Of a stretch of 64,000 nt of DNA, positions 1 through 7,398 are shown piece after piece. Below the pieces are notes generated by a model that saw only the letters and a list, made by a program, of their open reading frames with translations, did not search any database and was not told the DNA's origin. Position 1 is the stretch's first letter, and every line of letters begins with the position of its first letter. The stretch comes from Planctomycetia bacterium. GTDB lineage: Bacteria > Planctomycetota > Phycisphaerae > UBA1845 > UTPLA1. The stretch covers positions 3,332,470 to 3,396,469 of the forward strand of contig CP054187.1 in assembly GCA_015200345.1 (NCBI GenBank). The letters run 5' to 3'. A program made the translations under genes and the position numbers.

Positions 1-1
1 C

Positions 2-199
2 GCGTTCTTCCCGGAATACTGCAAGCGATACAACGTACAGAGGCCGCAGGTGTGCGTCATGTGTACGCCGGATGGTCGCCGCGTGGATACGCCTTTTTAC
101 GTGAATCCTGTTCCCGCGCCGGAGCATTTCCTGACGTGGCTGAAACGCGTGAAGGAAGAGGCCAAGCCCTCGTCCGCCAGCAGCTCACCGGCGAAATGA
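2..199 (+). CDS. Thioredoxin-like protein, C-terminal fragment (5' cut by window edge)
   Basis: An open frame enters at the window edge (first full codon at base 2) and runs 65 codons to a TGA at 197-199. The peptide begins AFFPEYCKRYNVQRPQVCVM and contains a YNVQRPQ..CTPDGR segment. This resembles the end of a thioredoxin fold, where a cis-Pro strand is followed by a second strand and a turn (usually 'gvrgtPtfvfldpdGr'), then a closing helix (FLTWLKRVKEEAK). The tail is Ser/Ala-rich. The CxxC site, if there is one, lies upstream of the window. The stop is 10 nt from the stop of the convergent waaA gene. The fold assignment is an inference from a short piece; that it is coding is more certain, from the sustained frame and sensible composition. 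Confidence 0.5.
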   Translation, partial: AFFPEYCKRYNVQRPQVCVMCTPDGRRVDTPFYVNPVPAPEHFLTWLKRVKEEAKPSSASSSPAK

Positions 200-209
200 T
201 GCAAGGGTC

Positions 210-1664
210 CTATTGGCGCGCGGGCGCCGATTGCGTTTCGTGGATTGACGACGGCAGGTTTGAGAGGGACTCGTCAAGCGTCCGAGCGAGGAGGTCCACG
301 GTTCTCCGGGTTGCTCCGGTGTTTCGCCGCACGACCTCCTGCGCGCGGCGACCCATCGCGCGGGCCGTTTCCGGCGCGGCGAGGAGCTTCGTCAGCACTG
401 CGGACAGGCTTGCTGCGGCGGCCGCATGATCGGCTGCCGGTGGCGTGATCTGCACGGCGGCTTCGTCGGCAAGCAATTGGCCCGCCGCGTCGGCGAAGTT
501 GTCGACAAACGGGCCGAAACACATCGGCTTGCCCAGACCGGCCACTTCCATCAGATCCGACCCGCCCAGCGGCACGAGCGAACGCCCTACGAAGACAATT
601 GTAGCTAATGCATAGAACTTGCGCAGCTCGCCCATGGTGTCGCCGAGGTAGACGCGCGGCGCGGTATCGGTGGCCGAGTGAGATTCGCCGTCGCGGCACT
701 GGCTGCGGCGCACGCACGCGAAGCCGCGCGATGCGATCAACCGAGCGACTTCATCAAACCGTTCCGGTTTCCGCGGGATGATCGCCAGTTGCAGCGCGGG
801 GCGCTGCGCGGCGAGCGATTCAAACGCATCGAGCACGATCGCCTCTTCATCCGGACCGGTCGAACCGGCGACGATGAATGGTACCGCCCGGTCGATTCCC
901 ATCGCGGCGGCCAGCTCTGCATCGCCCGCCACCGAATCACCGATCACGGCCGTGTCGTACTTCATGCTTCCGATGGTGTGAACGCGGTCGGCGGGCACGC
1001 CCAGCTCGCGGAAACGCGCCGCGTAGGTTTCATCCTGCGCGGCAACGAAAGCGATCTGTGAGAACATCCTCCGCGCCACGCGGCGTACGACGGGGATTCG
1101 AAAGCGCCGCATCGATTTCTCCGCCGTGATACGGCCGTTCGCCACGCAAACGGGGACTCCGATCGACGCCGCGAGGTCGATTAAGTTCGGCCAGACTTCC
1201 AGTTCCATCAACACGATTGCGGCAGGGCGAACGCGCGCCAGGGTGCGCCGCACCGCGAACGAGAAATCCAGCGGATAGCGAAAGACGAGTTTGTCGGGAT
1301 AGAGACGCTGCGCGGCCGCGAAGCCGGTGTCGGTCGTGGCCGACATGGCGACGACGCAGGCGGGAAAGCGTGATTCGATCTCGGTGACGAGGGCGCGCGT
1401 CGCGTTGACTTCGCCGAGGGACACCGCGTGGACCCAGATGCAGCGCGATCGCCCGACGCGCCAGGGGACGCCGCCCAGGCGCTGTCCCCAGCCGCGACGA
1501 TTTTTGCCGAGGGCGATCATCTGGTATAGCAGAAAGGGCAGGTAGAGCGCGGCGGCCAGTAAATAGACAAGATTAAGAATTGCCGCGCGCAGCGTCAGCG
1601 GCGGGCGCGCTGCTCGCTCGCCCCGCGCCAGCAGGCCCGCGGTCAGTCCTTCTTCAGGCAGCAC
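210..1664 (-). CDS. waaA: 3-deoxy-D-manno-octulosonic acid (Kdo) transferase WaaA
   Basis: WaaA transfers Kdo from CMP-Kdo onto lipid A precursor at the cytoplasmic face of the inner membrane. The 484-residue product has a membrane anchor at about residues 27-50, then the family motif [10 protein letters not shown] (79-88) containing the glutamate used as catalytic base. Near the C-terminus [19 protein letters not shown] corresponds to the GT-B nucleotide-sugar binding region. It is somewhat longer than the usual 420-430 residues, mostly from a leader of about 25 residues and a C-terminal tail. The GTG start at 1664 lies 22 nt inside the upstream SEC-C gene, which suggests translational coupling; a start nearer the membrane helix cannot be excluded. 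The metal-type kdsA at 56841-57665 belongs to the same pathway. Confidence 0.92.
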   Translation of the reverse strand: MLPEEGLTAGLLARGERAARPPLTLRAAILNLVYLLAAALYLPFLLYQMIALGKNRRGWGQRLGGVPWRVGRSRCIWVHAVSLGEVNATRALVTEIESRFPACVVAMSATTDTGFAAAQRLYPDKLVFRYPLDFSFAVRRTLARVRPAAIVLMELEVWPNLIDLAASIGVPVCVANGRITAEKSMRRFRIPVVRRVARRMFSQIAFVAAQDETYAARFRELGVPADRVHTIGSMKYDTAVIGDSVAGDAELAAAMGIDRAVPFIVAGSTGPDEEAIVLDAFESLAAQRPALQLAIIPRKPERFDEVARLIASRGFACVRRSQCRDGESHSATDTAPRVYLGDTMGELRKFYALATIVFVGRSLVPLGGSDLMEVAGLGKPMCFGPFVDNFADAAGQLLADEAAVQITPPAADHAAAAASLSAVLTKLLAAPETARAMGRRAQEVVRRNTGATRRTVDLLARTLDESLSNLPSSIHETQSAPARQ

Positions 1665-1852
1665 TGCTTGTATTTCTTGCCGCTCCCGCAGGGGCAGGGG
1701 TCGTTGCGGCCCGGCTCGGCCTTCGAGTTCTTGATGGGTTCGACCGGCGGCGGCAGCGGCGGTTCGTCCTCGCCGGGCAGACCCTTGCGCGCCTGCTCCC
1801 TGGCCTCGCGCTGGCGCTCGTAGTGTCGACTGAAGCGATCGTCTTTGCTCAC
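1643..1852 (-). CDS. SEC-C motif small zinc-binding protein
   Basis: A 69-residue protein with a charged N-terminal helix, a Pro/Glu-rich linker (about 24-47) and a C-terminal SEC-C motif [18 protein letters not shown]. The zinc ligands are Cys53, Cys55, Cys64 and Cys65 (CxC-x8-CC). The motif is the same one found at the C-terminus of SecA, where it binds zinc and SecB or ribosomes; here it stands almost alone, so its partner is unknown. The start is GTG at 1850-1852, preceded by an AAAGGG ribosome site about 8 nt away. The end overlaps waaA by 22 nt, making a two-gene unit. The SEC-C assignment is secure; a role in protein traffic is only inference. Confidence 0.85.
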   Translation of the reverse strand: MSKDDRFSRHYERQREAREQARKGLPGEDEPPLPPPVEPIKNSKAEPGRNDPCPCGSGKKYKQCCLKKD

Positions 1853-2056
1853 GGCGGACGCCCTTTCGTTGTGAAATTCCGCGTGTAGCTTAACGCCGAG
1901 CCGTTGGCCGACAAGCGCGAAGTCGATCGGCCTCCTTCACCCATTCGGAATCCGACCGAACGCCGCTACACTCTGGAGCCGCGCCCTTTTTCAACCGGGA
2001 GTCGGTCCAGATGGCGACTCGTTTATCAGCGGCGCAGGAAAGAGGCCTGTTTCCGG

Positions 2057-3367
2057 ATGCAGCAAGTTGATCTGACCCGACGCAAGCGCGTACCGGTCCT
2101 GCTCGAGATGGTGCGCTCGATCAAAGACGCGCGCGATCCGCGCGCCGTCATGGAGTTGTTCATCCGCGTCGTGCAGCAGGCGTTTGAACCGGCCTGCTAC
2201 CTCGCGCTGTCCACGACCGGGCTGGACACCGGCGCTTACCGCATCGCCCGGTGGCGCACGGCCGACGGCATCGAGCATGTTCCGCCGGCCGACCTCGGCC
2301 ACGCGGCGCTCGCGCAACCGGTGCGTCGCGGCGGCCTGCTCGCTGGGTTGACGGCGAGCGATTCACCGACGCTGTTGCATGACCTTTCGGCGCCGAATGA
2401 TCCTGTGTTCGGCGATCGGTTGGCGGGGTATCGGTGCGTGGCGGCCGTACCGGTTTTCGAGGCCGATGATTCGCTCGACTGGGTCGTGCTGTTTCACGCA
2501 TCGCCGCGCGGATTCAACGAGGATGACGTCGAAGCGCTGATGGCGCTGGCAAATCTGACCAGCATGGCGGTGAACTTCGCGCACCTGCATCAGCGCGCCG
2601 AACAGGCGTCGCGGCGCGTTCACCGCGAGGTGGACATGATCGCCGAAATTCAGAAAGTGCTGCTGCCGGGGAAGCCGCCGACCGTGCCGGGATTGAAGCT
2701 GGCGACGAGCTACAAGTCGTTCGACCGGGCCGGCGGGGATTACTTCGACGTGTTTGAACTGCAGCGTCTGCCGGGAGCGAGCCGGGATGATCCGCGCTGG
2801 CTCATTCTCATTGCCGATTCGGCCGGACACGGACCGGCCGCGGCGGTGATGATGACCGTGATCAACGCGGTCCTGTTCACGTATCCGCATGCGCCGGCGT
2901 CGCCCGGCGCGCTGCTGTCCTATCAGAATCACCATCTTCACGAGCGGCATCAGGCGGCGTCGATGGTGACGGGGATCCTCGGATTCTACGAGCCGGCAAC
3001 GGGGCGGCTGGTCTATGCCAACGCGGGGCACCATCCGCCGTTGATCCGCCGGCCGGGTCCGCCGGTGCGCGTGGAAGAAGTCCCGCTGGGGTCAGGCCTG
3101 CCGCTGGGCATTCTGCCGAGTCACGACGCGAAGGATGCCGCGTTGACGTTGCAAGCGGGCGAGACGCTGCTGCTTTACACCGACGGGGTGCCCGATGAGC
3201 GCGACGAAGCCGATGAGCCGTTCGGCCTGGAGCGGATGCGTGCGGTGCTGGCGTCGACGGGCGAGCCGCAGGAGGTGGTGGATCGGTTGAACGCCGAATT
3301 GGTTCGCCACCAGGGGACGACCATGCCGGAAGATGATCAAACCATGGTGGTGGTGAGGCGGGAATGA
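2057..3367 (+). CDS. GAF domain-containing PP2C/SpoIIE-type serine phosphatase
   Basis: A 436-residue signalling phosphatase of the RsbU type, expected to dephosphorylate an anti-anti-sigma-factor-like partner. An N-terminal GAF-like sensor region (about 20-185) is followed by a short helical linker and the SpoIIE/PPM phosphatase domain (about 205-436). Metal-binding acidic residues are visible: GGDYFD (Asp228), ADSAGHG (Asp254, in place of the more common DVSGHG), YTDG (Asp376) and DDQT (Asp426/427). The start at 2057 is chosen because AGGAAAGAGG lies about 12 nt upstream; an in-frame TTG at 1904 would add 51 residues of basic, unconserved sequence. No anti-sigma or STAS gene lies nearby, so the target is unknown. 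It is divergent from the SEC-C/waaA pair. Confidence 0.88.
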   Translation: MQQVDLTRRKRVPVLLEMVRSIKDARDPRAVMELFIRVVQQAFEPACYLALSTTGLDTGAYRIARWRTADGIEHVPPADLGHAALAQPVRRGGLLAGLTASDSPTLLHDLSAPNDPVFGDRLAGYRCVAAVPVFEADDSLDWVVLFHASPRGFNEDDVEALMALANLTSMAVNFAHLHQRAEQASRRVHREVDMIAEIQKVLLPGKPPTVPGLKLATSYKSFDRAGGDYFDVFELQRLPGASRDDPRWLILIADSAGHGPAAAVMMTVINAVLFTYPHAPASPGALLSYQNHHLHERHQAASMVTGILGFYEPATGRLVYANAGHHPPLIRRPGPPVRVEEVPLGSGLPLGILPSHDAKDAALTLQAGETLLLYTDGVPDERDEADEPFGLERMRAVLASTGEPQEVVDRLNAELVRHQGTTMPEDDQTMVVVRRE

Positions 3368-3444
3368 GGCGCGGGTGGCAGAGATCGCGGTCCGGGCATC
3401 GCGTCGGGTACGTAACATGATGCAGCGGCCAGCAAGTTCGCCGG

Positions 3445-4230
3445 CTACGTTTTTCGCTCGCGAAGCATCGTCCACGCATCGCCCGCGTACATGCGTTCGA
3501 AAGGGATTGCGGCACGCAGCTCTTCTTCGCGCCACGGATCGGGTGTCAGCGTCCAATTCAGTGCATTCGCGAATCGCGGGATCAACCGCTCGACTGCTTC
3601 GTCAAATGTCTGTATGCCGCCAATTGATTGCCACGTCGCGACCGGTTGCTCGGTGAATCGACTGGCCAGCATGATGGATCCGTGTTGCAGAATGGCCGTG
3701 CGCGTGCGGCGCTGCGCCGAGCCGGCGAGCTTGGCGAATCCGCCGTGAGCCGCGGCATCGGGTACGACCACGTCGAGTGCGTGCCGCCGCGCAAAGCAGA
3801 AAAAGGGCCCGCGCTGCGACGAGCGGTCGCACGAATCACCGCCTTCACTGCATCCGTAGCGTCGCGCCGTGGTCCCGACTGCGGCGATGATGGCCTGATG
3901 GGCCAGCTCGTAGAGTAGATTGGGGCGGCCGTCCACGAGCGGGTGGTCGATGGGCAGGACGATGGAGTAGGTGATTTCGAGGTCGTGAAGGATCGCGCCG
4001 CCGCCAGTGGTCCGCCGAACGACGGGCAATTCGCGGATCGCGGGCGGTTGCAAACGCAACTCGTCGATCGCCTGGAAGTAACCGAGCGAGATCGTCGCGG
4101 GCGACCAGGCATAAAAGCGCAGCGTGGGGCGGATGGTCGGCCCGGTGCAGGCGGCAAGCAACGCTTCGTCGCGCGCCATGTTGGCCGGGCCGGTCAGCGG
4201 CGGATCAATCAGAACTCGTGCAGCCGTCAT
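3445..4230 (-). CDS. LipM-like octanoyltransferase / lipoate-protein ligase A family
   Basis: A 261-residue member of the biotin/lipoate A/B ligase fold that attaches octanoyl or lipoyl groups to a lysine of lipoyl domains (for example the E2 of pyruvate dehydrogenase, whose E1 genes are at 22969-25151). The motif VRRTTGGGAILHD (71-83) is the family signature. A conserved lysine (Lys167, in AKLAGSAQRR) is followed by LQHGSIML. Cys145, in GPFFCF, sits where LipM-type octanoyl transferases carry their catalytic cysteine, which favours LipM over an ATP-dependent LplA. The start ATG at 4228-4230 begins MTAARVLIDPPLTGPANMARD, typical of the family N-terminus. LplA-like function remains an alternative. 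Confidence 0.85.
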   Translation of the reverse strand: MTAARVLIDPPLTGPANMARDEALLAACTGPTIRPTLRFYAWSPATISLGYFQAIDELRLQPPAIRELPVVRRTTGGGAILHDLEITYSIVLPIDHPLVDGRPNLLYELAHQAIIAAVGTTARRYGCSEGGDSCDRSSQRGPFFCFARRHALDVVVPDAAAHGGFAKLAGSAQRRTRTAILQHGSIMLASRFTEQPVATWQSIGGIQTFDEAVERLIPRFANALNWTLTPDPWREEELRAAIPFERMYAGDAWTMLRERKT

Positions 4231-4331
4231 GGATGGAATCGTAGATGACCTGCGCGGGATGGGCGAATACGCAAAGTGACCGGGCGGCATGGCTGCGGCT
4301 ATTGGAGGCCGTGCTCGCGCCGGGCCATGCA

Positions 4332-4466
4332 TCACGGTTGCCACGGTTCGCGCGGGCGCACGGCCAGCAGTGCGGCAACCAGCAGCATGGTGATCGTGAC
4401 CGGCAATAGCAGAAACACCGCCAGGGCCGCCGAAAAGGCAGCGCCGCCCTTGGTCCACTCGGACAT
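4332..4466 (-). CDS. Small membrane protein, 44 residues, unknown function
   Basis: A short gene with an unusually good ribosome site: CAGGAGGAGA at 4471-4480, about 6 nt before the ATG at 4466. The product begins MSEWTKGGAAFSAALAVFLL, continues with a hydrophobic stretch through about residue 36 broken only by a Pro, and ends RPREPWQP, a positively charged exit. It therefore looks like a single-pass or hairpin membrane microprotein with a positive C-terminal side. It lies 101 nt upstream of the LipM-like gene on the same strand. No family is recognised. Support comes from the ribosome site, the coherent membrane profile and the otherwise empty space; expression is unproven. Confidence 0.6.
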   Translation of the reverse strand: MSEWTKGGAAFSAALAVFLLLPVTITMLLVAALLAVRPREPWQP

Positions 4467-4638
4467 GTTCTCTCCTCCTGCGTGGAGGATGAGCAATTGC
4501 CATGCCGAGCCGCGACTTGGGTTCGCGTCCGGAAAGACCGATGATGGGAAAGGGCTTGGCGGCTTTGGCCTGATCCGAACTGGTTGTGAAGCAACATCGC
4601 GTTGCGAGAAAGCAACGCGGCCCGACCGGCATTATAAA

Positions 4639-5829
4639 ATGACAATCGTCTCTACCACGCTGTGTTATCCGACGCCGACCTCGCCGACGCAGGGCGTGTT
4701 CGTCGCACAGCGACTGCGAGCTGTACACGCACAAATGCCGGTGAAGGTCGTCGCGCCGCAGCCGTACTTCGGAATCGGGCCGGTCGGCTGGCCGCCGGGG
4801 AGCCTCGCACCGGACATGGATCCCCTCGCGATTCCGCCGGTCTGGCGGCCGCGGATGTGGTATCTCCCGCGCGTGGCGAAGACGTTTGATGCCTGGTTCT
4901 ATTGCCGCGCGTTGCTGTCGGGCATTCGTTCCGCGATGGGCAACGAGCGTCCGTCGCTGATCGACGCGCATTTTGAATGGCCCGACGGCGTGGGGGCGTA
5001 CCTCGCGGCCAAGGCGCTGCGCGTGCCGTTCGTGCTGACGCTTCGCGGCAAACTGGTGAGTCGTTCCCAGGTTGCATCCATGCGTTGGCGCATGGCGGCG
5101 GCGATCGCGGGCGCCGATGCGGTCATCAGCGTGTCCCGCGCGTTGGCCGATCTGGCGTGCGAGCTGGTCGGTCGCCAGCTCGATATTCGTGTGATTCCCA
5201 ACGGCGTGGATGGAAGCGTGTTCGCTCCGCGCGATCGCGTCGCAGCGCGGGCGGTGCTGGGGCTGGAGGCCGACGCGAAGTACGTCGTGAGCGTGGGGCA
5301 CATGCAGGAGTTGAAGGGCTTCGCGCGGCTCGTGGAGATCTGGCCCGTCGTGCGGCAGCGCGGCGGCGACGTGCGGTTGATCTTGATCGGCGGCAGCGTG
5401 CAGGAGCCGGGCTATGAGCGTAGGTTGCGCCGGCGGATCGCGGAGATGAGATTGAGTGACGCCGTGTCCGTCGCCGGGCGACAGCCGCCGCAGCGCGTGG
5501 CGGAGTATCTGAACGCGGCGGACCTGTTCGCGCTCTGGACGCGGTCCGAGGGCTGGTGCAACGCACTCACCGAATCGCTGGCTTGCGGGTGCCCGGTCGT
5601 GGCGAGTGCGGTGGGGGGAAACGGCGAGATCGTCTCGCAGGATTCGCTCGGCCGGCTCGTACCGTTCGACGACCGCGGCGGCTGGGTGGAGGCGATCCTC
5701 GCGGCCCTGAAGCGGCCATGGGACCGCGATCAGATCGCCCGGCGTGGGTCGCTGCGAGCCTGGCAACAGGTCGGGGCCGAATGCGTCGATGTATTTCGAG
5801 AGGTTCTGAATCGACGCGGGGGAGCGTAG
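4639..5829 (+). CDS. Glycosyltransferase family 4 (GT-B fold)
   Basis: A 396-residue glycosyltransferase probably acting in extracellular or surface polysaccharide synthesis. The N-terminus MTIVSTTLCYPTPTSPTQGV matches the usual acceptor-domain opening of GT4 enzymes. The C-terminal half has the donor-binding core: VSVGHMQELKGF, and EGWCNALTESLACGCPVVAS (about 304-323), whose glutamates correspond to the EX7E motif. The start ATG at 4639 is chosen from this N-terminal match; longer in-frame extensions upstream run antisense through the 44-residue protein gene and lack family similarity. There is no clear ribosome site: ATTATAAA directly precedes the ATG. A second glycosyltransferase follows after 12 nt, so the two probably form an operon. 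Sugar specificity cannot be read. Confidence 0.88.
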   Translation: MTIVSTTLCYPTPTSPTQGVFVAQRLRAVHAQMPVKVVAPQPYFGIGPVGWPPGSLAPDMDPLAIPPVWRPRMWYLPRVAKTFDAWFYCRALLSGIRSAMGNERPSLIDAHFEWPDGVGAYLAAKALRVPFVLTLRGKLVSRSQVASMRWRMAAAIAGADAVISVSRALADLACELVGRQLDIRVIPNGVDGSVFAPRDRVAARAVLGLEADAKYVVSVGHMQELKGFARLVEIWPVVRQRGGDVRLILIGGSVQEPGYERRLRRRIAEMRLSDAVSVAGRQPPQRVAEYLNAADLFALWTRSEGWCNALTESLACGCPVVASAVGGNGEIVSQDSLGRLVPFDDRGGWVEAILAALKRPWDRDQIARRGSLRAWQQVGAECVDVFREVLNRRGGA

Positions 5830-5841
5830 GCGGACGGCGGC

Positions 5842-7023
5842 TTGATCGAGCATCGCAACATCGTTTGCATCGCCAGCAACTGGTACTACGATCCGACCAG
5901 CAAGCATCACGTCATGCGCGAACTGTCGCGCCGCAATCACGTTGTGTGGGTGAACTATCACGGTTCGCGGCGGCCGAGCGCGACCGGCGCCGATCTGCGC
6001 GCAGCGGCGGGCAAGCTGCGGCAGTTCATCGAAGGCCCGCGGCGCGTGAGCGAGTCGATGACGGTGCTGACGCCGCTGGTGGCGCCGTGGCCGGGTCATC
6101 GCGCGGCGGCGGCGCTGAATCGGCGATTGGTCGTGCGGCAGATTCGCCGCGTTCTGGCAGGGTTGCCGCGGCGGCCGGTGCAGGTGTGGAGCTTCGCGCC
6201 GGACGTGGATTTCCTGTGCGGGCAATTTGAAGAAGAGTCTGTTGTCTATTATTGCGTCGATGCGTTCAACGAGTTCGCCGGGTACGATCGCCGGGCCATG
6301 CTGGAGGCCGAGGCGCGGCTGGCGGCGCGGGCCGACCTCGTCGTGACCTCCTCGCGGCGATTGTTCGAGGACAAGCAGGGATTGGCGGCGCGGACGATCT
6401 ACGTGCCGCACGGCGTCGACGCGGCGCACTTCGCGCAGGCCGAGCACGCGACGCCGCCGGACGACGTGAGGCATCTGCCGCGGCCGATCCTGGGCTTCTG
6501 GGGGATGGTCGAAGACTGGATCGATGTCGGGCTGCTGGCGAAGGCGGCGCGGGCCTGGCCGCGGGCGTCGTTCGCATTGATCGGCGAAGTTAAGACGGAT
6601 GTCGATAACCTGCGGGCCTGCCCCAATGTGCACCTGCTCGGTCGCCGGCCGTATTCGCAACTCCCCGGCTACGCAGCCGCGTTCGACGCCGCACTGCTGC
6701 CGTTCCGCATCAACGACCTGACGCGCGCAGTGAACCCGATCAAGTTGCGCGAGTACCTCGCCGCCGGGCTGCCGGTCGTGAGCACGGCGTTGCCGGAAGT
6801 GGAACCGTATCGACCGGACGTGTACATTGCGAGGTCATATGATACATTCGTAAATATGTGCGAGTCCGCGCTCGCGGCGGATTCACCTGCCGCCCGGGCC
6901 GCACGCCGCGCGGCGATGCAGCACGAGACCTGGCCCGCGAAAGTGAGGCAGATCGGCGACGCGCTGGCCGATATTGCACGCCCGCCGGTTACTGCTGGAC
7001 CGCCTCGTCGATGGCTTGATTGA
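5842..7023 (+). CDS. Glycosyltransferase (GT-B, TuaH/group 1-like)
   Basis: A 393-residue protein following the GT4 gene by 12 nt. The N-terminus (NIVCIASNWYYDPTSKHHVM) and the segment LPFRINDLTRAVNPIKLREY with AAGLPVVSTALPEVEPY resemble a family of polysaccharide glycosyltransferases in which the sugar-nucleotide site lies in the C-terminal Rossmann domain (about 205-380). The middle reads VPHGVDAAHFAQ and RPILGFWGMVEDWIDVGLL, typical of these enzymes. The start used is TTG at 5842; no earlier in-frame ATG or GTG fits after the stop of the previous gene. The 3' end overlaps the convergent YlbF gene by 35 nt. Donor and acceptor are unknown. Confidence 0.8.
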   Translation: MIEHRNIVCIASNWYYDPTSKHHVMRELSRRNHVVWVNYHGSRRPSATGADLRAAAGKLRQFIEGPRRVSESMTVLTPLVAPWPGHRAAAALNRRLVVRQIRRVLAGLPRRPVQVWSFAPDVDFLCGQFEEESVVYYCVDAFNEFAGYDRRAMLEAEARLAARADLVVTSSRRLFEDKQGLAARTIYVPHGVDAAHFAQAEHATPPDDVRHLPRPILGFWGMVEDWIDVGLLAKAARAWPRASFALIGEVKTDVDNLRACPNVHLLGRRPYSQLPGYAAAFDAALLPFRINDLTRAVNPIKLREYLAAGLPVVSTALPEVEPYRPDVYIARSYDTFVNMCESALAADSPAARAARRAAMQHETWPAKVRQIGDALADIARPPVTAGPPRRWLD

Positions 7024-7318
7024 TCCGATGCATCATCTCCAGGTAGTCGGCCTGGTGTTTCATCATCGCCTTGAGCTTTTCGTTGCCGGCCAGCGCCGCC
7101 TCGCGCTGCGCGAGGGCACGCTTGTCATCCACTTCAATCGGCTTGCCGGAGGCTTCCAGTTGCTGAACGCGATGAACGGCCTGCTGATACTCGGTCAGGA
7201 TCGACTGTGCGTCTTTGTCTTCGGCGACGGCACGGGCAGCCGCGAGAAACGCGCGGGTGCGTTCGTGCGCGGCGATTTTCTTGCCTAATTCGCGGGCGTG
7301 GGTGATGATGTCGTCCAT
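6989..7318 (-). CDS. YlbF/YmcA family (DUF964) helical protein
   Basis: A 109-residue all-helical protein, MDDIITHARELGKKIAAHER at the N-terminus, followed by a heptad-rich helix and the family-like tail MMKHQADYLEMMHRINQAID. The family includes Bacillus YlbF and YmcA, which with YaaT form a complex that assists RNase Y-dependent mRNA processing. The start ATG at 7316-7318 is chosen because GGAAAGGA lies just upstream; a longer frame (from 7387) runs into the divergent rnr leader. It is divergent from the RNase R gene with an 80-nt gap and overlaps the preceding glycosyltransferase tail-to-tail by 35 nt. Family membership is well supported; a role in RNA decay here is inference. Confidence 0.8.
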   Translation of the reverse strand: MDDIITHARELGKKIAAHERTRAFLAAARAVAEDKDAQSILTEYQQAVHRVQQLEASGKPIEVDDKRALAQREAALAGNEKLKAMMKHQADYLEMMHRINQAIDEAVQQ

Positions 7319-7398
7319 GGGGTCCTTTCCGGGCCGAGGTCGGTTTGTTCCGCCCGGTATCTCAAGCGCAAGTTCGCCAACCTGCAAGCGAGTTCCGA

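Noticed and set aside
4231..6660. Minus-strand open frame of more than 2.4 kb upstream of the LipM-like gene and in frame with it
   Set aside because: It is antisense to the two glycosyltransferase genes, has an Arg/His/Pro-rich composition typical of GC-driven shadow frames, and shows no family similarity before the family N-terminus at 4230.
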